From assembly GCA_034687125.1 (NCBI GenBank), contig JAQGBZ010000149.1:1-64000 (forward strand): DNA of 64,000 bases, in the 5' to 3' direction. The notes below the pieces were generated by a model. It had not been told where the DNA came from. It did not search any database and saw nothing but the letters and a program-made list of their open reading frames with translations. Positions 37,485 through 48,832 of the stretch are shown here, piece by piece. Each line of letters opens with the position of its first letter. Position 1 is the first letter of the stretch. The position numbers and the translations under genes were made by a program. This DNA is from Neelides folsomi (Eukaryota > Arthropoda > Collembola > Neelipleona > Neelidae).

Positions 37485-40400
37485 TCAGTCTTGATCCATT
37501 TGAGGCTCTTCTTTCATCGTAATTTCACTCTGATCGTTATTAATATGAAGCATAGACGAACCTTCTAAAATTTCATTTGTGGTCGATACAGGCTCCTCAA
37601 TTTCTTCTTTGATTTTGAATGATTGATTGGCGAAATACTCATCCTCGGCATTTTTAATTTTAAAAGCTGTGTCTTTTTCGAGTTTAGAGACAGCTTTGTC
37701 AGCTTCGGCCAAAAGAACTTGGAAATCGTGGAACATCTAAAAAATAATAAGATTTAGACCTCTAAAACTTTTAAAATTACATTATTTATAAGTTTTAATT
37801 TATCAGTTTTTTTCAATAAATTACATTTTGCACCCAATCAAAATCATTTAAAAGGTAGTTGGCAATCTCATGAGGGACGTAGACAGCTTTATTCTTTCCA
37901 GGGTTATTTGCTGCAAGTTTCTTGATAATTGAACGACAGCATACAAATGCAAAAATTTTGTGATGCATAAGTCTCGAAAGGATTTGAAGATCGTCTTTGC
38001 AATGAACGCAGCAGTGCCGAATCTAAATAATATAAAAAAATTATCACAATCACAACTTCCGATCTTCTCAATTTTAATTAATCATTAATTTATATATTAA
38101 CAGTATATAAATCAATAATGATTATTTTTATAAAAAAAATCATAAGAATGAGTTTACATTATCCATTTGTTGTTGGTTCAACACTTCTTTTGGTTTTGGA
38201 TCGAAACTGAATGGGTCGTATTTATCTCCTGTGAATAATATCTTGAAGGTTCCAACAATCTTTTTCCGGTTGCAATATAAACAAGGTTCTCTTGATCCGG
38301 TGAAGGAGGCGTGTTTTATGGAAATGATTGGAAAATCCATAAGGGATGGCTAATTAATAAAGATCAATCAATATGTAATAGAACTCTATATATTTGTAAT
38401 TATGTCGGTTATTTATAAAAGTATAATTATTAATTCATATTATATTAATTTCAATTTATACATCGAATTCATTAACTTACAGTGATTTCCTTCATGACAA
38501 GCGTCTTCTTGAAATTCAAAATACTGTCAATTTTTGCTTCAATTAAAGAAGAAATTTGAATCCAAGATTGTGCATATTTAGGCTCTGGAAAATAAAATAC
38601 ATTAGGTATTAATACTGTACTAGTAAATTACATATTAAAACTCAATTGCATTCAATAATTAATGTAATTTATTTCATATTAAACATTTACCACTTTTGCC
38701 AACAACGTTTTCCTTAATGAAATTGCTCTTAATTGCTTCTAAAAGTAGTACTTGTAAAAATAATTCGTAAGTTGGAGCTAATGAGCAGGTAAGGCTTAAC
38801 TTTCCAAGATAGCTAAATATATTATATAAGAAATAAAAATAAAAACATTATCATTAATTCAATCATTGTCAATCAATAATTAATTATGAAATAAAATAAC
38901 AAATTTTGTATTTAAATTACGGATTCAGTCCTTCATTGGGAAAGTATTGCATAACAGTTGAAGATCCATCATTGCTTTTGCTAACTTGCTTAACACAAAC
39001 AGGTTGATACTTTTCCCAAAACTCATTATTTAATTCCAATCCAGTTCTGAACTAATGAAATAAAAAACATTATAATAAATATGAGATAAATTTTTCAAAT
39101 ACATTTTACTAACTCAATATAAAATATTAAATTAGCGAAAATAAAATTCATCTGCTTACCACATCAACACACATATGGAATAGTCTCCCTTTGAATTCTA
39201 CAGGCATATACTTTTGAAGAAAAACGGAACCTCTTTGGCTAACAGAATAATTGTATCCGATTCGGAATATAATCTGTTGATCAGTCTTTTTGACTGTGGC
39301 ATTTCTCATACCCGAATGAACATCCTTTTCAATAAAAAATTGACCATTCTGAAAACAAATAAGATTGAAATGTCATATATAATTAATCTGAACTTAAAAT
39401 TGAACATATTATAGTACCTTAATATATTATAATAATGTTTTTATATGGTTTTATTCAATATATGTCATTAATTAAAAAATACCTGAGTCAAGAGACTTTT
39501 CTCCATTTCAGTGTAAACACATTTATGCTTCATTTTCACTTTTTCTTCAGTTACAACAACATGGTTCGATCCAGTCTTTTTCATACTCTTCGGACAGGGA
39601 CGGGAGAACGACGATGATTTACCAAGAGAATTCTTTAAACGCATGACTGATTTCGTTTGAGCACCGTTTGGAGACGTCTTGGACTTGTCTTGTAATTTCT
39701 TTTTCACCAAGTGGGCGGCCCTTCTCTTCGCTTCGTTACGAGCTATTCTCCGACGTTCCAACTCGTGTTCAAATTGTGTTTGACATGTGGAAACTATAAT
39801 TTTGTTGCTATCATGTTGTGATTTTACTTTCGGTTTAACAATATGAAGGTTACGAAATTCATCAGCATCGTTCCGGCTTAAAATAGAATGAGGATTTTGA
39901 GTAGGAGATTTTTTAACTTTCTTGTTAGCATATGCTCTTGGGGGTCCTCCGGCCAACATTGACTTTCTATAAGTTTTTTTAACCGGCTTAACTTCCAACG
40001 GCTCTGAAGGCAATGGAAGTGGTATGATTAACTTGGCTTTTTTTTTGACTACAAGATTCTTCGAATTGTTAATTTTTCTCTTTAGATTTGTTATAATTGA
40101 ATCGTCATCAGCATTGGGAATAGACATTTTTCTAATGGTCAAATCTTCAGCCTGGTAATTAGTGTGTGAACTCGGGCCAGGTACCACATTTTGATCCAAA
40201 GATTTTCGATTCTTCAGGAAATCGTCCCCAACACATGCTTGATAATAAAAATCTTCAAAGTTACAATTTCTTGCACCTAAAATGGAAAAAAAGTAATTAT
40301 TTAACGGATAATGAATTTTAACCATATAAAAATTATGAAATGAATGGACAGAGTTAATTTAATAAGGATTGATAATATTTAACCATAAAGTTTAAATGAA

Positions 40401-40626
40401 TAATATAAAGTCGAATAAATTTTTATTAAATATTACCTGAAGATTCAATAGATTTTACAGGCACAGATCCATTGGTTTGTGATGTAATCACTTCTTCTAT
40501 TAAATTACTTTTTGAACCAGTTACTCTTGAGTCTTCTAAAATATCTAATAGAGCTTGACGATCTTCAGAATGATCTTTAAGAAAATTCCCATTGGAAGAG
40601 CTTGAAGAGTCTTTATCAACTTCCAT
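37485..40626 (-). CDS. DUF4211-like nuclear protein
   Basis: Nine exons, all in phase: 40626..40437, 40276..39483, 39348..39160, 39051..38921, 38812..38691, 38584..38481, 38349..38158, 38022..37825 and 37736..37485 (723 residues). The N-terminal third is disordered and basic, with nuclear-localisation-like runs such as KKKAKLI and RRRIARNEAKRRAAHLVKKK. The C-terminal half is folded: PCLYCNRKKIVGTFKILFTG (a CxxC followed by an F-G strand), GDKYDPFSFDPKP, and IRHCCVHCKDD followed by LMHHKIFAFVCC. This order (CxxC, F.G..YD, second cysteine pair, helix with H and C) matches DUF4211 proteins such as CCDC82 and QSER1. They are nuclear and poorly characterised. The C-terminus is acidic. The gene shares a 400-base promoter with a Tudor gene. 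Assignment is from pattern only. Confidence 0.65.
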
Positions 40627-41028
40627 CTCAGACGAGTATGTGATATAAATTAAAGTAGTTTAAAATTTAGTTAGAAAGTTAAATTCATTTCAAGAAGAGG
40701 AACATTCCTCATTTCGTAATTTCAATTATTACTCTGATAAAATTAATTATGAAACCTTAATATAAAATTGATCAAGTTGAAAATATAACTAAATATATAA
40801 TAAAAGAATAATTACATCTTTACATAAAATTTATTCATTTAAAATATGAAGAACACGTAAAATTATCTATGATATATTATATATTAAAAAAGTAAAAGTA
40901 GGTAGAACGTAAAAGTAAATGACTTTATATTTTCTTTGCTTTCCCAAACTAACTTCTTGGAATGAAAATGAATGTAGCGACTTTCCCACTATAAGTTACC
41001 GCATGATATAAAATTTACTATGTATTTA
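40627..41028. promoter_or_regulatory. Putative bidirectional promoter
   Basis: Only 402 bases separate the divergent start codons of the DUF4211-like and Tudor genes, so the core promoters of both must lie here or overlap. I see no clear TATA box for either. Confidence 0.45.
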
Positions 41029-42156
41029 ATGTCTTTTTGTTCCTCATTCAGAGAGCTTGGGCTTGGATCTGGAATTCTGAAAGACAGAGATTCTCAAGAC
41101 TTGTTCGTGTATATGATTAATTAGCACATTAAGGTACTTAATTAACTAAAAATTTTATAACTAATTATTAATTTTATAACTATTGTTAATTCGTTCTTAG
41201 AAGCTGAAACAGTTTATAGAAAAAGTAATGCTTCCAATTGAAAGATATCGTCCATTGTTGGAACCTGTAATCGTAAGTTTTTTCAATTTCGTATTGTATT
41301 GCTATAATATTGGTATAAGTTATATAATATTCATATTCATGAATCAGTTATTGAAAGTTCAATTCATTTAAGGTCAATGTGACTGGAACGAAAAGCCCAT
41401 GGGAGATTTTTGTCCAGACTCAAAAGTCGGGTGGGGAAGCAGATAAAATAACAGAAGCCCTTGAAGCAACGTTGAAAGAAGAAACAGTTCTTATTACGAA
41501 TCCAACAGCGAATATGTATTGCGCTGCTAAATACGAGCACAACTGGTAATTTTTAATATACATAAAGTTTACAACATTTAGATTGTTAGTAGGTATTTTT
41601 AATATTTAAATCAACATTCTAAAATGTAGGTAAAATGTAGTCATTATATTTGTGCATGCAGGTATCGTGCCAAGATTGTTAAAGTTGATGATGAAAGTGC
41701 ACAAGTCCATTACATTGATTTCGGAAATCAAGAATTAGTGGCGTTTAATGACATTTGCGCCCTTCCACAAGCTTTCCTTCAACAAGTTCCCCAATGTTTC
41801 AGAATTAAAGTTGGAAATTCAAAGCCTTTGAGAAACACTTGGTCTTTGAAAGCAATTAAGTTTACAGAAGATACTCTCCGCGACAAATTATGTGAAATCG
41901 TTTCATTGAGAAAAGTAATCAATCGTAATTAATTCTTACGAATATGTACAGATACTAAAAATACATGCATACTACACTATGAATATATACCTAGTTCCAA
42001 ACTAAAATTCTGTATAATTTATAGGACGAGGATGAAATCAAGGAAAATTCTTTGAAACCTACTGTTTGTAATATCTTAATTATTGACGAGGAAGAAATAC
42101 CGATGGATTTTAGCGATAAGCTATTAGCTGCAAAACTTGGGACTTCACTCGCATAA
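41029..42156 (+). CDS. Single-Tudor-domain protein
   Basis: Exons 41029..41106, 41201..41272, 41373..41545, 41662..41914 and 42025..42156 give 235 residues. The middle is an extended Tudor domain: VTGTKSPWEIFVQTQ, then a loop, LITNPTANMYCAAKYEHNWY, RAKIVKVDDESAQVHYIDFG, N and the following ALPQAFLQQVP helix. The FxxQ strand, the W-Y-RA block and YIDFGN are family signatures; the aromatic residues fit a cage for methylated arginine. Proteins with this type of Tudor domain mostly work in germline granules and the piRNA pathway by docking dimethylarginine on Piwi proteins, so that role is inferred. The C-terminal tail is acidic. The first exon has a weak donor (gtgtat), so the N-terminal 26 residues are less sure; translation could instead begin in the second exon. 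Confidence 0.8.
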
Positions 42157-42640
42157 GCCTTCAATAGCTTCAACTTGTATTCTTATTTTCATTATCATTG
42201 ATCAAAATTATCTACAGTTTGTACTAAAATAGGTAAAATTACAATATTATCATCATATATCATATTATAAATAAAAGTTAAATCTATTTGCCTATCTTTT
42301 CATATTTTATCTCTTATTGGTCACTCATCATCATCAAAGTTATCAGAATATTAAAGTTTTGTTTTTCATTCAAATGAGCAAATTTGTTTTGTTTAAAATA
42401 TTTATGTTTATTTACGATAATACAATGCCGATATATTTTAACAACCGTAGTACATGCAAATCACAATTTTGTCATTCATTCTTATTAGTTCATACTCATA
42501 CAAATTTTCATTAATATCAGATTAATTTATATAATATTAAGCATTTTTCGAATTGTAAAACATTAAATACCTAAAGAATAATTCGCATTCTCATATAAGA
42601 TCTTATAATTAGTTAGTTTTTTTGGATCAGTGAAGGAAGC
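42157..42640. other. Tail-to-tail spacer between the Tudor gene and Skp1
   Basis: Contains the Tudor gene's poly(A) signal and AT-rich 3' flanks. Confidence 0.55.
42270..42275 (+). terminator. Poly(A) signal of the Tudor gene
   Basis: AATAAA about 115 bases after the stop codon. Confidence 0.55.
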
Positions 42641-43411
42641 TTATTTTTCTTCACACCATTCGTTCTCCTTTCGGATCTGTTCTTCCTCGGCAGGAGTAAA
42701 GTCATTTCGAATGTTGAAAGTGCGACGAATCTCCTCGGGGCTTTTCCCTTTAATCATGTTTGCAACGGTCTTGCAAGTAACGTCAAGAAGACCTTTGATG
42801 TCCAAGTAATTTGCAGCCTGAAATTGTCACAATCAATCAAAAGCTCATCAATCTCATCCATATAAGTTAATAGTTAACAAATAACAATGTTAACAATCAT
42901 ATCATTTACTAAAATCAAGTCGAAGAGCACGGATTGCTCAACTTTCAAGAACTCCTGATCCCAAGGAGAAATGTCATCAGTCCGCTTTTCACGAACTTCG
43001 TCTTCATCTTCAGGTGGTGGGGGATCATCCTGAAAATAATTTCATTGACATTTTAATTGATAATACCAAATACCATGGAATATTTGTTATTTTAAAATGT
43101 ACAAGGTTTCAATTAATTTTTACCTTGTGATGAGTAGCCCAATCGATGACTTTCTTGAGGACTTCTCCTCTGACACTTGGAAGAGGAATGATGTCTTCAC
43201 CACTTTCGCTCACTCCGAGATCTTCGAGCATGGTCCGAATCGTTGTTGACATCTTCGCCACCTCGACGTCGACCGGGAATGGCTCAAGATCGGAACTTTG
43301 AAGTCGAACCTAGAATGAAATCGCGAATTAAAATTTTGACATGGCATATTCTATTCAATTAGATTAATAAAGTTTTAAAGTGGGAATGATCTACAACGTT
43401 ACTTTCGGCAT
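42641..43411 (-). CDS. Skp1: S-phase kinase-associated protein 1 (SCF ubiquitin ligase adaptor)
   Basis: Exons 43411..43403, 43309..43124, 43029..42910 and 42817..42641 give 163 residues, the standard Skp1 length. Skp1 bridges Cullin-1 to F-box proteins in SCF ubiquitin ligases in nucleus and cytosol. The BTB/POZ N-terminal part ([19 protein letters not shown]) and [20 protein letters not shown] are Cullin-facing. The C-terminal helices ([46 protein letters not shown] end) bind F-box domains. Everything needed is intact. The first coding exon is only three codons (MPK), joined by a phase-0 intron to VRLQSSD. Confidence 0.97.
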
Positions 43412-44477
43412 GATGACTTCTCTTTCACCGACACTTCGAAACTTTCACCGAAACAGAAAATGAAGACAAGTAAAATTTTAAACTTTTGGAGAGCTTTGGC
43501 GAATAAGCTTGTTTTAATTAGCACAAATAAGTCTTATCTTTTGTTGTTTTCTTTAAATGTTACCAAAATTACGAATTTCCGTAATTGGATTCCTCCTTTG
43601 TCTTCAAATCAAAGAGAAAGATCCCCAAGTTTGTACATGCCAAAGGCCTAGAGTCTACTTTATAATATTGACACATTGAGTTGCATTTTCATTTTTTTCA
43701 TTACAAGACATTTGATTTTTTCAATTACCTAAATAATACAAGCCGTTTTTCATAAACTTTAGAACAAATTTTATCAAAAATAAGGTACTTTTAAAGTTCT
43801 AATGTTTTGTTTTTGATAACTATTATTATAATTTGATAAAAATGATATAATGTAAATAAATGTTTTAAAAATGATGAATGACATTACACATGATGTGATA
43901 TGAAGATATATTAAATGAGAATTATGACAAATGAATCAAATGATATATTGATGAAAATGAAATCTCCATATAGCATTAGCATTATAGCATAGTAAATATT
44001 TTTATTGAGAGCGAATTTAGTTTGCGTTTGGCGAATAGGCGTTGCATGCCCTCTATGGGTTTAAACGATTGTTTAAAGAGATTAAAAATGAGAAGTTTAT
44101 GAGTCATTGGACATTGACCAGCAAATTACTTCACTCGTATCCTTTGGAAGCCATTGAGTTTTCAAGACATGGGATTTGTAATTAATCATTTAATTTTCCA
44201 TTAATATCGATACTCTTCATACCTACGCTTTGCATTCTTACTAGCTTATCGTTACAAGCGCTTGGCGTTATCGTCATCACTCTACCTTCAAGCAGGCTTC
44301 AATTGGAAAGGGATTTACGTAAGGCTGTTTAATGCTTATTTCTGTTGCAAATTACACAACTATTTTTTTACTTTATTCATCAAAGAATGTTTTTGAAATA
44401 TGAATATTGATAGTTTGGTAATGCATTTTATTTTTAATTTTTAATATTAGTCCGATTCGAAAGGAGATTTCGTTAAG
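43412..44477. other. Head-to-head spacer between Skp1 and the unknown repeat-protein gene
   Basis: Divergent promoter region of about 1.07 kb. A donor-like gtaagg near 44320 and an acceptor attag ending at 44450 suggest a 5' UTR intron of the plus-strand gene. Confidence 0.45.
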
Positions 44478-46848
44478 ATGTCGAGAAAGAAGGGCAAGAA
44501 CAAGAAGAGAACGCCTACCCAGAACTGTCAAAATGAACCTAAAAGCACTTTATCATGCTCATCATCTTCCGGATCAGTAAAAGAAGGATCGGCCCATGTG
44601 GAATGTCCTCCAGTTCAATCTCGGATTTATGAAAATAGCACCCTTGAGAGGAAGGTCGATGACCCTAAAGATGTAGTGAAGAAAGAAATCGTTTCAATAT
44701 TACAACCTCAAAACAAAGAAACAGGAATGCAAAAAGATGGAATACCAAAGCCTCAAGTTGTTGAGAAGATTCAATGTGAACCAAAAGAAAAACCAATTGA
44801 GAAGATTCACACTGAATCAAAAGAAAAACCAATTGTTGAGAAGATTCACACTGAATCAAAAGAAAAACCAGTTGTTGAGAAGATTCACAATGAACCAAAA
44901 GAAAAACCAGTTATTGGGAAGATTCACAATGGGTCAAAAGAACAATCAGTTTGGAGGATTCACACTGAACCAAAAGTAAAATCAGTTGCTGAGAAAATTC
45001 AGAATGGACCAAAAGAAAAACCAGTTGTGCCGAAACTTGTAGAAGCCCAAATTGAAGCTAAAGTTGAATCCAAGGTGAAAGATACTAAAGATCCGCATCA
45101 TGTCAATCAATCGAAGAATGAACCAGAGAGGATAAATAATTTGCCAGAGAAAAGTGCTGAAATCGATGAAACACCGAAAAAGGATGAAGAAACGATTCCA
45201 ATGGGAAAGGTAATCCCGGACTGTCTGCAGCTTGAACCATTTTCAATCAAACTTCTTGAGAATGGAACGAATCTCGTAAGTTGGTACGATTACGAGAATA
45301 ATAAAAAATGGAATCCTTGGGCTTATCCTTTTTCTTGCTCTCGAGTCAACATGGCTCGACGATTCTCAAGGTATATTATTGATTATAGTAATTATTTAAT
45401 TTTAAATCTTTTTTGTCATATATAAAATCATTACTTAATGTATGACGTGAACGATATCAAGACGTGTATTAAAATGGTTGTGGTTATAATTTTTAGTTAT
45501 GAGATTAAAAGGAAAGCCGAACTTGAAGAAGATAACTCTGTCTTTCATTTCATTTCTGAAACAAAGACCATCAAAAAGATTATAAAGATGGCGAACGGCT
45601 GCGAATCACCAGTACATTATCATAAATTATTAATTATTACTATTATACTTAATACCATAAAACTTTTATTGTATTTTATTTCTTTTTATCTTGAGCTAAT
45701 CAATTTCAATGACATTTCAGGTTAATTTACTAATGCTCAAAGAAGGAAATTCTATCATGATTGATGAACTTTATTTGGAGGATATTTACAATGGTATTCC
45801 ATCTGACCCAATTTTATTCAAGTTCCTGAAAAAGGCATTTGAAAAAGATGTCAATGTTGTAAGTTATTTTTTATAAATATTTATGATGCATATTTTAATG
45901 TTTTCTTACTTTGATTATTATAACTTTTTATTTCAAAGAATAAGCAAACCAAAATTCAAATTTTACAACTATTTTATAACAGAATGACTTCACATACTCT
46001 CAAGATTGGGTTGAAGTTCCCCACGAGGAAAGGACTTATGACGTTCCGCCAGTTGAAGCTTGTAAAATTGTTGCGCGCAGTATGAAAAAAAATCTTCCTG
46101 GATTTCGTGATGCCACAAAGGTAAGTCATATTCTAAAGATGAATCTTTACAATAAAGTTTTATTTAGATTTCTTTTTCAACTATACAATCTAATAAATAT
46201 GATTTTAAAATAGGAACCAGTTGATGCAATTTCAAAGACTGCTGAGTTTTACTTGATTAAAGATCACAGTAGCCTATTCCTTTACGATGTTAATTGGAAT
46301 TTGGGAAATTATTCAATGTATTTGGGAAGTCGTACTCCAATTTGTTCTTTGGACACCGACAAAAGACACACTATTAAATTCACGTAAATTCACAAATATC
46401 ATTTTATATTCCTAATATTTCCTTTATTCGTACAAAGACTGGTTTTAGTTTAATGATAAATACATATTATAATGTAATGAGATGGTTGATGGATTTCTAT
46501 TTTCTATACTTATATCATGATAATTACGAAATTCCAATTAGTGTTGTAGCAATTTGTATTATTTTTTATGGTAGAACATCTCTTGGAAGAGCATTGAAGA
46601 AAGATGAAGCCATCGACATGTTTATTGATAACTGTTTGCACAACGTGAAAACCACGCTTCTCTATCACCATACTGAATACATTATTGAAGAATCTGAAGT
46701 TATTGGTTCAATGGACATTCTCAAACGAGCTTCACTCATTCACGAAGAGATCTTTAAAAACGGAGAAACCATTTTTGAAGAAATTGAGAAAACATTGAAG
46801 CCTGGGATTCTTTACTACATGCAAAAAAGTGCAGAAACATATTTATAA
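44478..46848 (+). CDS. Unrecognised protein with basic repeat-rich N-terminus
   Basis: Six exons in phase: 44478..45370, 45497..45611, 45721..45858, 45983..46120, 46214..46383 and 46575..46848 (575 residues). It opens MSRKKGKNKKRTPTQ, a nuclear/nucleolar-like basic start. Residues about 94-184 are seven tandem 13-residue units of the type VEKIHTESKEKPV. From about residue 250 the protein looks folded, with LLENGTNLVSWYDYENNKKW, then LLMLKEGNSIMIDELYLEDI, YLIKDHSSLFLYDV and a helical C-terminus. No signal peptide or membrane span is present. I do not recognise a family; the Tudor gene nearby is separated by Skp1 and gives no firm hint. The whole looks real because seven long frames join without stops at good splice sites. 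It may be a fast-evolving lineage-specific gene. Confidence 0.7.
44757..45029 (+). repeat. Tandem 39-bp coding repeat (13-residue units)
   Basis: Seven units encode variants of VEKIHxExKEKPV; the second to fourth are nearly identical at DNA level, which suggests recent expansion, and later units drift (SKEQSVW, PKVKSVA). One unit is a codon shorter. Confidence 0.85.
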
Positions 46849-46935
46849 ATCATGATGCAATTAAATTTCCAATTTACACATAACCAAACAGTTTGTATAT
46901 AGTAATATTTATTAATATTTATACATAACATACAC

Positions 46936-46941
46936 AATAAA
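46936..46941 (+). terminator. Poly(A) signal of the unknown gene (short form)
   Basis: AATAAA about 90 bases after the stop at 46848. Confidence 0.55.
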
Positions 46942-46983
46942 CTATTGGCGTTTATATTACTACATCTTATTTTGGTTCTTTAG

Positions 46984-47639
46984 AAGCTGGCAGCGAAGAA
47001 AAATTCAAAATTATCAATTTGAATGAAAACTGGAATGAAGAATCGAAAGAATTAATTGAGAAAAGTGGTTTTCCGGGGAAAATCATCTTCGAAGACATTA
47101 AAGAAGAAGTTGTGGAAGAAGTTGTGGAAGAAGTTGAAGAAGTTGTGGAAGAAGCGGTAAAGGAAGATGGAAAAGAAAGGGGGTAAAATGAACTAATTTA
47201 ACTTTGAATATGAACAAATGAACATAAAGAAATATCAAATTAAATATTTCTTAATGACTAATTATTTAGAGATGGGAATTCTTTCGAATGCGAGAGTAAG
47301 ATAGTTCCAAAACCTCCACGATCTTATTCCGAAATTTTGTCCACTAATCCGGAATCTAAAGTTATCGCTCCACCTCATGAAGGAACACCGAGAGGTTGGC
47401 TCAACGGATTGTCTACCTCACTGAATACAGGTTTATTTAGCATTAGCATTAAAATATACCACAAATATACTTCTTCTTTTGATCTCAATTATTTTTCATA
47501 TTATTTATTATACGCGACTTCATTATAAAGTTTTTTCATTATTTGTATTTTAGTTGGACAACTTCCATCGAAAAATCCATTTTCAGAGTTGAATTCTTCT
47601 GCCATTTGTGCTTCAGTGCGTGATAAAGCAAAATATTAA
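46984..47639 (+). CDS. Exon cassette: alternative C-terminus of the unknown gene, or 3' end of another gene
   Basis: Three exons join in phase: 46984..47182, 47270..47430 and 47554..47639. They encode about 147 residues with no start codon: an acidic repeat (VVEEVVEEVEEVVEE), then KPPRSYSEILSTNPES, and an end at VRDKAKY. The first exon must be entered in phase 1. A donor-like AAAAAA|gtgcag at 46828 in the preceding gene has that phase and would replace its last six residues, giving a longer isoform of about 716 residues. That donor is weak. Otherwise a first exon of a separate gene lies unnoticed upstream. AATAAA at 47940-47945 could end this transcript. Confidence 0.5.
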
Positions 47640-48109
47640 ATACTACGACATAACTTCTCAAACAATTAATATAATATATCTACATTAGATTTAGGTTTAA
47701 CCAATTTCTTGTGTTAAGTGTTTAGAAACTATAATTATAATATTTTAGAACAAAAAAGTTTATTGAATATTTAATTTCAACTATTTATTTAAATATTATT
47801 GTGTTGTGTTGTGTATCTGTAAATTGTAATTTTCAAGTTTCCTATATGAATTCAATGTGATTACTATTATATCTGTAGAATAAGGAATGGGATCTTTGTA
47901 TGAAAGTATTTATGTAGGTATATAAAATTAATCATGTTGAATAAATTGGCATATTGTAACTACATAATTGACCATTTGCGTTTATTACGTTACATGACAT
48001 AGAGGTGTTTTACAAATTAATAGTTTTTTTTTTACAGAAATGATTATTTAGTTCTACGAAGTAAATTAAACATAAGAATAATTATATCCTATTAAAATAA
48101 AAAATAGTC
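47640..48109. other. Tail-to-tail spacer before Tim17
   Basis: AT-rich with AATAAA on the plus strand at 47940 and on the minus strand at 47986; the two 3' ends lie close together and may overlap. Confidence 0.5.
47981..47986 (-). terminator. Poly(A) signal of Tim17
   Basis: Minus-strand AATAAA about 125 bases past the Tim17 stop. Confidence 0.5.
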
Positions 48110-48832
48110 TCATTGAAATTGTTTTTCGGGCTCTGTTGGTGCACCAAAAAATGACCGAGGAGGTTGATCTAGTCCTTGTTCTTGCATCATTTCCATTTCG
48201 TCCTAAAAATTAAAATAATTACAATATAATATCTTAAATGCGAAATGTAAGTTATATTCTTATATTAAATTTAATTTACAGCTATTAGACGTAAACTTAC
48301 CGGAGAAATAGGTCTAAATTGATCAGCAGTAAATCTCTGGAAAAGAATTCCTAGTCCTTCAATCATGGCTAAAAGGGTTCCTCCGACAATTGCAGATCCG
48401 AGCATCGCACCTGGTCCGGACCTCGCTGCTAAAATTCCCCCAGTGGCAAACCCTGAGATAATTCCGTTCCAGGGATCTTCTTTTCCTCTCAACTTGATCA
48501 GGGTACAATCAACAGTGGAGAATAACCCGCCCCAAACAGCGAAACTTCCTCCGACAATTGGAGCTCTTGTCTTAATTGCTGTCAGAGATCCGGTCATTCG
48601 ATGGGAAAATCCTGAAGGCGCATTTCTGAATCCCTTAATAGCTTGAAATATTGATCCTCCGATGGCTCCCATTGTAAATGCTCCTCCGCAATCGTCGACA
48701 ACTCGCCATGGACTGTTTGTAACAATATAATTACATTATTGCATAAGAAATTTTAACTTAGGGTTAATTTGTCATTAAAGTAGTAATAACTGTTATAATC
48801 ACTTACCAAGGCTCTCTGGCATATTCTTCCAT
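48110..48832 (-). CDS. Tim17: Mitochondrial import inner membrane translocase subunit Tim17
   Basis: Exons 48832..48807, 48712..48301 and 48202..48110 give 176 residues. Tim17 forms, with Tim23, the presequence translocase of the inner mitochondrial membrane. The start [20 protein letters not shown] is nearly invariant in animals. Four membrane segments follow, with [60 protein letters not shown] and [20 protein letters not shown]; the conserved cysteines and the R/K/D cluster at the second-third loop are intact. The C-terminal tail ([20 protein letters not shown]) is typical of the metazoan proteins. The first exon is eight codons. Confidence 0.97.

Noticed and set aside
44665-44979. Repeat-rich frames in the other strand and frame across the 44.7-45.0 kb repeat
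   Set aside because: Shadows of the 39-base coding repeat of the unknown gene.
48365-48646. 93-codon plus-strand frame opposite Tim17
   Set aside because: Antisense shadow of the GC-richer Tim17 coding exon.
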